The translations under genes and the position numbers were made by a program. From assembly GCA_050742155.1 (NCBI GenBank), contig JBOGFC010000240.1, forward strand, positions 1 to 6,807: 6,807 bases of DNA. The letters are read 5' to 3'. The notes under the pieces are model-generated. The model was given only the letters and a program-made list of their open reading frames with translations. It was not told where the DNA came from and did not search any database. Position 1 is the stretch's first letter. Each line of letters opens with the position of its first letter. Source of the DNA: JBOGFC01 sp050742155. GTDB lineage: Bacteria > Actinomycetota > Acidimicrobiia > Spongiisociales > JALYHC01. Of the stretch, positions 1-4,136 are shown piece by piece.

Positions 1-1
1 C

Positions 2-97
2 CCCCAAGGCCCCGTCCTCGACCGCCTCACCCGCACTCAGCGGCGCATCCTCGACCTGCTCGACGTGCCCATCCCCTGGCCCGAGCAACCCAAGTAA
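2..97 (+). CDS. C-terminal tail of a gene entering from the left, possibly a transposase (partial)
   Basis: Frame 2 is open from the window edge to a TAA at 95-97 and encodes 31 residues. The last part reads LDRLTRTQRRILDLLDVPIP and then ends WPEQPK. This amphipathic, Arg/Leu-rich tail with a closing Pro/Trp-rich stretch resembles, from memory, the C-termini of some actinobacterial insertion-sequence transposases (DDE type, IS1634-like). That resemblance is inference and cannot be tested here, since no catalytic residue lies inside the window. If it is a transposase, the element's right end should lie in the 25 bp between the stop and the next gene, where the sequence GACTCAAGTGCGGAAAA at 101-117 would be the candidate terminal inverted repeat. 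The gene runs convergently toward the leftward lipoprotein gene that ends at 123. A helix-turn-helix or other DNA-binding protein tail is an alternative. Confidence 0.45.
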   Translation, partial: PQGPVLDRLTRTQRRILDLLDVPIPWPEQPK

Positions 98-122
98 CGC
101 GACTCAAGTGCGGAAAACGGGG

Positions 123-695
123 CTAGTCGGCGGTGAACTCAACCGAGCCGGCCATCCACAGGGCGTGGCCGAGGAAGTCCTCGTACTGATCGGCCCCTGT
201 GTAGCTGAGCACCAGGGCCTGCTCTCCCTCAACGGTGAGGAGCTGTAACCACGTCAGCTCGAGGCCACCCTGCCGTCCGGTGAACTTGATGTAGCGGGCC
301 GGCCGTTCGGCCAGGGTGCCTTCTCCCTCCTCGATGAGCTCGAAGCCGGCGATGACTCGAGCAAGGGGCTGCAGCGATGCTCGGCTGTACTGCTCGACGG
401 TGACCGGACGATCGAGGCGGTCGGTGACCAGGTTGACGTTCTCGCTGAAGAGGTCGGACTGGCCGGCGAGCGGGGAGAAGAAGGCCACCACCGTGCCCAT
501 GAACCGCTCCTGGGGAACCCAGTCCCGGGGGTAGGAGAGCCGCAGGCCCTCGGCCGGGCTGGCGTACACCAGCACCTGGGCGTCGGGGGCGATCGCCTTC
601 GGGTCAGGGAGACGTCCCAGGGTGGTGGTCGGCGCTTGGCTCCCGCAAGCGGCCAGGAACACCGCGGCGACGGCGAAGAGCCGGGCATGCGACAT
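123..695 (-). CDS. PsbP/DcrB-like lipoprotein
   Basis: A 190-residue secreted lipoprotein with an ATG start. The signal peptide has an Arg in the n-region, a hydrophobic core and a lipobox F-L-A-A-C with the lipidated Cys at residue 17, followed by a short Thr-containing linker. The mature part begins with a GLRLSYPRDW motif at residues 50-59, continues with a NVNLVTDRL strand (87-94) and a VTVEQYSRASL helix (98-108), and has a late pattern of ERPARYIKFTG (130-140), an LTWLQLLTVEG strand (147-157) and a final SVEF. This order matches the PsbP/DcrB (DUF1795-like) fold as I know it: a mixed sheet of about 150 residues on the outer face of the membrane, with no established enzymatic role. The gene lies 46 nt downstream of the acyl-CoA dehydrogenase on the same strand and is probably co-transcribed with it. 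A functional tie to fatty-acid metabolism is not evident. The C-terminus looks complete. Confidence 0.8.
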   Translation of the reverse strand: MSHARLFAVAAVFLAACGSQAPTTTLGRLPDPKAIAPDAQVLVYASPAEGLRLSYPRDWVPQERFMGTVVAFFSPLAGQSDLFSENVNLVTDRLDRPVTVEQYSRASLQPLARVIAGFELIEEGEGTLAERPARYIKFTGRQGGLELTWLQLLTVEGEQALVLSYTGADQYEDFLGHALWMAGSVEFTAD

Positions 696-696
696 G

Positions 697-713
697 GGGA
701 GTCTTCGTCTCCC
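697..713 (-). promoter_or_regulatory. Small inverted repeat over the lipoprotein's ribosome-binding region
   Basis: Read on the minus strand, GGGAGAC and GACTCCC flank a GAA loop, with one internal mismatch. The pair ends 1 nt before the ATG at 695. The only purine-rich Shine-Dalgarno-like stretch, GGGAG, forms the left arm and lies about 13 nt from the start, farther than usual. If it folds in mRNA it could lower translation of the second gene of this pair. It is short enough to be chance. Confidence 0.25.
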
Positions 714-741
714 AGGACTGGCCGTATGAGCGGTTTCTCGT

Positions 742-1962
742 TCAGCCGCCCAGGTCCCGCCAAGGCTTGTCGAGGTCCACTCGGGGCTCGCGGGGCAGCC
801 CCAGCACCCGTTCCCCGATCACGTTGCGGAGGATCTCGGAGGTGCCGCCTTCGATGGTGTTGGCGCGCGCCCGGAGGAAGGCCCGCACCGCCTCGGCCAC
901 CTCCGGGTAGCGGTCGTCGCGGACCAGAGCGAGCGCCTTGTGGAGGCGCAGGGCGGTGACCGTGGTCCGCTGGTTGAGCTCGGCGTTGTAGAGCTTGCCG
1001 ATCGACCCCTCCGGCCCCACCGGCGCCCCGGTCAGGCGCTGGGCGGTGGCCCGGGCGGAGGTGGCCGCCTTCACCTCGGCCTCGATGTAGCGCTGCACCA
1101 CCTCGTCCCGCAGGGCCGGGTCGAGCTCTTGGTGTGCCGCCTGCAGCAGGGCGGCCTGGGGCTCGGCTCCCCCGAAGGCGGACCCGGAGAGGGCCACCCG
1201 TTCGTTGAGCAGCGTGGTCTTGGCCACCTCCCAGCCGTTCCCCACTCCTCCCACCACGTTGTCGGCCGGCACTCGCACCTGGTCCAGGAACACCTCGTTG
1301 AATTCCGCCTCGCCGGTCATCTGGCGCAGCGGCCGCACCTCGAGGCGAGCGCCGGCCATATCGAGGATGAACCAGGTGAGACCGGCGTGCTTGGGAGCGT
1401 CTGGGTCGGTGCGGGCCAGCAGCATCCCCCATGTGGCCACCTCGGCCAGGCTGGTCCAGACTTTCTGGCCGGACACCACGAACTCGCCGCCCTCCGCCAC
1501 CGCCCGGGTGGCCACGTTGGCCAGGTCGCTCCCGGCGCCGGGCTCCGAGAAGAGCTGGCACCAGATCTCCCGCGAGCGAAGGATGGCCGGCAGGTAGCGG
1601 CCCTTCTGCGCCTCGGTGCCGTGGGCGATGATGGTCGGTCCGGCTATCCCCAGCCCGAGGATATTGGGGGAGACCACCGGTAGGCGCACGGCCGCCAGCT
1701 CCTCTCCGATGACCCGCTCTGCCCGAGGGGTGGCGCCCAGGCCGCCGTACTCCTCGGGCCAGGTGGGGGCGGCGTAGCCGGCTTCGCCCAGCTCGGCGAG
1801 GAATTCGAACCAGTCCCAGTCCCGGCGGGCCTCCTGGAAGGCCGGCTCGTCCTGCCTCTCGATTGCCTCCACCCAGCCCTTGGGAAGGGTGGAGCGCAGC
1901 CAGGCCCGGAGCTCCTGCCGGAAGGCGGCGTCGGAGGGGGGGTCTTCGAAGCGGAACTTCAC
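742..1962 (-). CDS. Acyl-CoA dehydrogenase (FadE-type flavoprotein)
   Basis: A 406-residue protein, typical of actinobacterial acyl-CoA dehydrogenases, which use FAD to desaturate an acyl-CoA at C2-C3 and pass electrons to ETF. All three domains are visible. The N-terminal helical domain begins FRFEDPPSDAAFRQELRAWL and carries the APTWPEEYGG turn (65-74). The middle beta domain has the flavin/substrate signature WCQLFSEPGAGSDLA (134-148), GQKVWTS (165-171) and FNEVFLDQVRVP (221-232). The C-terminal helical domain ends with IEGGTSEILRNVIGERVLGLPR (split as 370-379 and 380-391). Glu371 in the IEGG turn sits at the position of the catalytic base in medium-chain enzymes (Glu376). The start is GTG; upstream there is no convincing Shine-Dalgarno or -10 hexamer, so the start is moderately certain, though the N-terminus matches family length. 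Substrate chain length or steroid specificity cannot be read from sequence. It lies upstream of the lipoprotein gene, probably in one operon. Confidence 0.95.
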   Translation of the reverse strand: MKFRFEDPPSDAAFRQELRAWLRSTLPKGWVEAIERQDEPAFQEARRDWDWFEFLAELGEAGYAAPTWPEEYGGLGATPRAERVIGEELAAVRLPVVSPNILGLGIAGPTIIAHGTEAQKGRYLPAILRSREIWCQLFSEPGAGSDLANVATRAVAEGGEFVVSGQKVWTSLAEVATWGMLLARTDPDAPKHAGLTWFILDMAGARLEVRPLRQMTGEAEFNEVFLDQVRVPADNVVGGVGNGWEVAKTTLLNERVALSGSAFGGAEPQAALLQAAHQELDPALRDEVVQRYIEAEVKAATSARATAQRLTGAPVGPEGSIGKLYNAELNQRTTVTALRLHKALALVRDDRYPEVAEAVRAFLRARANTIEGGTSEILRNVIGERVLGLPREPRVDLDKPWRDLGG

Positions 1963-2147
1963 GCGCTGTCTCGGGCTTGGCTGAGCTGTTGAGGCGAAAG
2001 CCGCTCTCCCAGTGTCGTTGCTCCGTTCAGCGAGTCGTCACCAACCCATGGCCGGTGCCGAAGGTGGCCCGGATGACCCGCGCCGACTTCCGACTACCAA
2101 TCGCCAGTGTCCTCGACGCCGGGGCGGGAGGCAGCACGGTGGTCGAC

Positions 2148-2297
2148 TTACCCACCATCGCCGCTCGGTCGAGCGAGACTAATCTCGGCGAAGGGCCCGA
2201 TGGACTCGATGGCCACCAGCCCGGGGGTGCCGAAGTCGGCCTCGCCCAAGACGACGTGCTCCTCGGGAGCGATGACGATGGGTGGATGTTGGGCCAT
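2148..2297 (-). CDS. Candidate small hypothetical protein, 49 aa
   Basis: An ATG-initiated ORF of 49 codons ends at a TAA. The protein starts MAQHPPIVIAPEEHVVLGEA and continues with DFGTPGLVAIESIGPFAEIS, a balanced, acidic and Ile/Val-rich composition with no signal peptide or membrane segment. I recognise no family. Supporting evidence is indirect: the composition of the other frames over this stretch (Arg/Gly/His-rich in the next minus frame, Gly/Leu/Val/Gln-rich in the exactly complementary plus frame, Ser/Thr/Met-rich in the third) copies the shadow pattern around the certain leftward acyl-CoA dehydrogenase gene. That suggests minus-strand coding in this frame. A TAGGCT -10-like hexamer on the minus strand at 2317-2322 and a perfect inverted repeat lie just upstream, but there is no Shine-Dalgarno. 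It may be a genuine small protein, the N-terminus of a frameshifted longer gene, or noise. Confidence 0.35.
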   Translation of the reverse strand: MAQHPPIVIAPEEHVVLGEADFGTPGLVAIESIGPFAEISLARPSGDGG

Positions 2298-2329
2298 GGT
2301 CACGACTGGTCGTGCCAGCCTAAAGGCTG
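2298..2329 (-). promoter_or_regulatory. Candidate promoter and operator-like inverted repeats before the small leftward ORF
   Basis: CACGAC-TG-GTCGTG (2301-2314) is a perfect 6-2-6 inverted repeat ending 3 bp from the candidate ATG. Next to it CAGCC-TAAA-GGCTG (2316-2329) is a perfect 5-4-5 repeat, and its centre contains TAGGCT on the minus strand (2317-2322), fitting the actinobacterial TANNNT -10 pattern. A start of transcription about 7 nt on would fall inside the first repeat, an arrangement typical of repressor operators. No good -35 is visible. The role is inferred. Confidence 0.3.
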
Positions 2330-2368
2330 TGGCCGGCTACCAGCCCTTCCGCCGTCGCGGCACACCCC

Positions 2369-2374
2369 TACACT
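2369..2374 (+). promoter_or_regulatory. -10 element of a leaderless promoter for the NTF2-like lipoprotein
   Basis: TACACT fits TANNNT. The spacer to the GTG at 2381 is 6 nt (CCCACG), so the predicted transcript start coincides with the start codon. No Shine-Dalgarno precedes the GTG, which fits a leaderless mRNA. The -35 zone (around 2346-2351) is weak, as is common in actinobacteria. Confidence 0.5.
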
Positions 2375-2380
2375 CCCACG

Positions 2381-3058
2381 GTGCTCTTGCTGGTCGTCCT
2401 GTTGCTGCTGGCCGCCTGCCAGGCTCGATCTCCCGAGCCGTCCTCCACTACCACGACTGCCCCACCATTGGCCGGTGCCGAGAGCCCGCACGCCGCTGTG
2501 AGCGAATGGCTGAACCTGCTCGGGAAGGGCGATTATCAGGCCACCCCTGAGCTGGTCCCCGACGAGCAGGTGGCGCTGCTGGCGGCGATGGAAGGCTGGG
2601 AACCGGCCGAAGTGCTGGCGGCCCTGGAGGAGGGGGTGCCTCCCCAGGTGCGTGAGAACTTCTGGCGGGCGTTCACCGAGAGCTTCCCCGCCTTCTCCGG
2701 CGAGGAGATCGGCGACTTGGTGGTGGGGACCACCGAGGAGTTCGAGATCGCCGAGGAGCGCTTCGCCGCCGTGCAGGTGGTGTTCGGCGAGCGCCTCGGG
2801 TCGGGGGACGTCGTGGCTATGCAGGACCGGGCCGGACGGTGGTGGGTGGACCTATTCGCCACCTTCGGCCACGCCTTCGCCCAACCGCTCCAGACCTGGC
2901 TGGAAGACGTCCCCTACACCGGCGATGGGGCGCGAGTGCGCAACCGGGTTGGGGCCCACAAGAACAGCCTCCTGGCTTCGCTGGAGCGCTATCCGCTCGG
3001 GCGGCCGTCGGAGTCGGCGGTCGCCGACCTGCAGTACCTCATCGCCCAGCTGGGCTGA
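2381..3058 (+). CDS. NTF2-like lipoprotein
   Basis: A 225-residue exported lipoprotein with a GTG start. The N-terminus is a pure run of Leu/Val ending in L-A-A-C, with the lipid-anchored Cys at residue 13. The n-region lacks any Lys or Arg, which is unusual, but no in-frame ATG or GTG lies close upstream. A linker rich in Ser, Thr and Pro (16-29) follows. The next segment, AVSEWLNLLGKGDYQAT (39-55), resembles the first helix of NTF2/SnoaL-like lipoproteins of actinobacteria. Two later strands, FAAVQVVFGER (128-138) and VVAMQDRAGRWWVDL (144-158), have the look of the sheet that closes this fold. The C-terminal 60 residues are helical and family-specific. The biochemical role is unknown; proteins of this kind sit on the outer leaflet. 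The stop lies inside the 3' end of the convergent oxidoreductase gene. Transcription is probably leaderless from TACACT at 2369. Confidence 0.8.
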   Translation: MLLLVVLLLLAACQARSPEPSSTTTTAPPLAGAESPHAAVSEWLNLLGKGDYQATPELVPDEQVALLAAMEGWEPAEVLAALEEGVPPQVRENFWRAFTESFPAFSGEEIGDLVVGTTEEFEIAEERFAAVQVVFGERLGSGDVVAMQDRAGRWWVDLFATFGHAFAQPLQTWLEDVPYTGDGARVRNRVGAHKNSLLASLERYPLGRPSESAVADLQYLIAQLG

Positions 3059-4037
3059 GCCGCCGCAGCTCGGGGAGCACCTCCTCGCCCAGCAATGTGA
3101 TGAGGGCCTCCTGGTCCAAGGAGGTGGTCTGGACGGTCACCACGTCGGCCCCCAGCTCGGTGATCAGCGGGGCGTACACCGCGGCCAGCTCCGCGGGCGA
3201 GGAAGCGATCGAGTAGCTCTCCAGGACCTCTCTCCGGGAGAGGCGGTCGGCTCGCTCGCGCAGCTCGGCCGGGTCCACCGCCTCCAGCCGGCCCGGGGCG
3301 CGCAGCCCTCGCCACGGCGCCAGCGCCTCCCAGGCCTCTTCCTCGTTCTCCGCATAGATCGACCAGCGGGTGGCGAGTATCCGGGGGGGCTCCCGCCCGG
3401 CGTCGGCGGCCGCCTGCCGGGCCGGCTCCAACACCGTCTTGATCGTGTCGGCCGGGTCTTTGACGCTGGTGATGATGCCTTCCGCCTTGCGGGCCGCCAG
3501 GGTGGCCGACTTCCGGCCGCCGGCCGCCATCCACAGCGGAACCCGACCGAGCGGGGGGCTGTAGAGCTTGGCCCGGTCGGTCTGGTAGTAAGACCCTTCA
3601 TAGGTGAGCTTCTCTCCGTCGAGCAGCCGACGCATGATCTCCAAGGCTTCCTCCATGCGCTCGGCCCGCTCGGCATAGTCGGGGAAGTCATAGCCGAGCG
3701 GGCCTTCGTTGATGTTCTCCCCCGTGCCCACCCCGAGCTGGAACCGGCCCCCCGACAGCCGGTCCAGAGTGGCGGCCGCCTGGGCCACCACGGCCGGATG
3801 GAAGCGAAAGAGGGGGGTGGTCACTCCGGTGGCCATCTCGAGGCGCTCGGTCTGGACGGCTAGGGCGGCGATGGTGGCGAAGGCGAACCCGGCGGCCCCC
3901 CGGTCGTCCACCCAGGGATGGAAGTGCTCGGAGACCACCGCCATGTCGAAGCCGGCCCGCTCGGCCAGCCGGCCATGCCGAACCAGAACCTCGGGATGAA
4001 ACTGCTCATGGCCCAGGAAATAGGCGAAGAGGGTCAT
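3039..4037 (-). CDS. F420-dependent LLM-class oxidoreductase, FGD-like
   Basis: A 332-residue TIM-barrel enzyme of the luciferase-like monooxygenase superfamily, cytoplasmic, close in layout to F420-dependent glucose-6-phosphate dehydrogenase (FGD, about 336 residues; TIGR03557-type). Seen motifs: YFLGHEQFHPEVLV (6-19), VSEHFHPW (35-42), the TPLFRFHPAVVAQAAATLDRL block (74-94) and LGVGTGENINE (101-111), followed by the VPLWMAAGG strand (166-174) and ITSVKDP (189-195). By my recollected alignment FGD's His40, Trp44 and Glu109 correspond to His38, Trp42 and Glu107, so the F420 site looks intact. FGD's Asp39 is Glu37. Of the phosphate contacts, Lys198 may be Lys193, but Lys259 and Arg283 align with Glu and Ser, so glucose 6-phosphate is an unlikely substrate. 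The gene is divergent from the osmolyte transporter and shares its palindromic promoter region. The ATG lacks a Shine-Dalgarno and fits leaderless initiation. The true substrate is unknown. Confidence 0.9.
   Translation of the reverse strand: MTLFAYFLGHEQFHPEVLVRHGRLAERAGFDMAVVSEHFHPWVDDRGAAGFAFATIAALAVQTERLEMATGVTTPLFRFHPAVVAQAAATLDRLSGGRFQLGVGTGENINEGPLGYDFPDYAERAERMEEALEIMRRLLDGEKLTYEGSYYQTDRAKLYSPPLGRVPLWMAAGGRKSATLAARKAEGIITSVKDPADTIKTVLEPARQAAADAGREPPRILATRWSIYAENEEEAWEALAPWRGLRAPGRLEAVDPAELRERADRLSRREVLESYSIASSPAELAAVYAPLITELGADVVTVQTTSLDQEALITLLGEEVLPELRRLSPAGR
3044..3055. repeat. Perfect 12-bp palindrome within a convergent gene overlap
   Basis: GCCCAGCTGGGC lies inside the 20 bp shared by the 3' ends of the lipoprotein gene (stop 3056-3058) and the oxidoreductase gene (stop 3039-3041). 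With no spare loop bases and no T-run on either side it is a poor intrinsic terminator. It encodes A-Q-L-G on the plus strand and S-P-A on the minus strand, so it may be coding constraint alone. Confidence 0.4.
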
Positions 4038-4043
4038 ACAGCG

Positions 4044-4049
4044 AACCTA
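4044..4049 (-). promoter_or_regulatory. -10 element, leaderless promoter of the LLM oxidoreductase
   Basis: On the minus strand TAGGTT (TANNNT) is followed by 6 nt (CGCTGT) and then the ATG at 4037. The predicted transcript begins at the A of the start codon. It lies in the left arm of the nested palindrome. No canonical -35 is seen; GACCGC falls at an 18-nt spacer. Confidence 0.5.
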
Positions 4050-4084
4050 ATGCTTGGCTGGACCGTAGCGGTCCACTAAAGCAT

Positions 4085-4090
4085 TAGGTT
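4085..4090 (+). promoter_or_regulatory. -10 element, promoter of the osmolyte ABC operon
   Basis: TAGGTT lies in the right arm of the nested palindrome, as the mirror copy of the leftward -10. The predicted transcript start is near 4097, giving a leader of about 34-40 nt before the ATPase gene. GACCGT occupies the -35 position at an 18-nt spacer, mirroring the other side. Confidence 0.45.
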
Positions 4091-4118
4091 CGTGGGCTGG
4101 GAATGAGCGTCTCCCCAT

Positions 4119-4124
4119 AGGCGG
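4119..4124 (+). promoter_or_regulatory. Candidate ribosome-binding site of the ABC ATPase gene
   Basis: AGGCGG is the best Shine-Dalgarno match in the leader. It lies 6 nt from the GTG at 4131, 12 nt from the ATG at 4137 and directly against the TTG at 4125. It therefore favours GTG 4131 on spacing, while codon preference favours ATG 4137; TTG 4125 is least likely. Confidence 0.35.
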
Positions 4125-4136
4125 TTGGCGGTGGAG

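Larger units (their letters stand above)
1963..2380. other. 418-bp divergent intergenic region
   Basis: This is the gap between the leftward acyl-CoA dehydrogenase and the rightward NTF2-like lipoprotein. The right third holds a candidate 49-codon leftward ORF (2148-2297), two short inverted repeats (2301-2314 and 2316-2329) and a leaderless-type promoter (2369-2374). The left part, about 1990-2150, is open in one frame on each strand (plus-strand phase of 2034 and a minus-strand phase ending with a TGA near 2032), but neither reading resembles a family I know and neither has a clear start and ribosome-binding site. I see no tRNA, terminator or direct repeat there. It may contain regulatory DNA for the acyl-CoA dehydrogenase or the decayed remains of a gene. 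Confidence 0.5.
4042..4092. repeat. 51-bp nested palindrome in the divergent promoter region
   Basis: The outer arms CGAACCTAATGCTT (4042-4055) and AAGCATTAGGTTCG (4079-4092) are perfect 14-bp inverted repeats. Inside them TGGACCG-TAG-CGGTCCA (4059-4075) is a second perfect 7-3-7 repeat. The two are separated by 3 bp on each side (GGC and CTA), which do not pair. Both share the centre at 4067. The element sits between the starts of the oxidoreductase and the ABC operon, so it is probably not in either mRNA and acts as DNA: an operator, or a symmetric two-way promoter. The inner repeat overlaps the -35 zone of both predicted promoters. Confidence 0.85.

Noticed and set aside
254..1561. A long leftward ORF of 435 codons
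   Set aside because: It is Arg/Gly/Pro-rich and overlaps the acyl-CoA dehydrogenase and lipoprotein genes on the same strand in another frame; it is a high-GC shadow.
940..1683. A rightward 247-codon ORF
   Set aside because: Exactly complementary to the codons of the acyl-CoA dehydrogenase, with Gly/His/Leu-rich shadow composition and no family features.
1863..2501. A rightward 212-codon ORF across the divergent intergenic region
   Set aside because: It begins inside the acyl-CoA dehydrogenase gene and ends inside the lipoprotein gene in the wrong frame, with no ribosome-binding site or known domain; only its middle (about 2030-2150) looks ambiguous.
2652..3863. A rightward 403-codon ORF
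   Set aside because: It crosses the lipoprotein and runs antisense through the oxidoreductase, both well supported; composition is Arg/Gly/Ser-rich noise.
4042..4092. The nested palindrome as a transcription terminator
   Set aside because: It lies between two gene starts, not ends, and predicted transcripts begin outside it in both directions.
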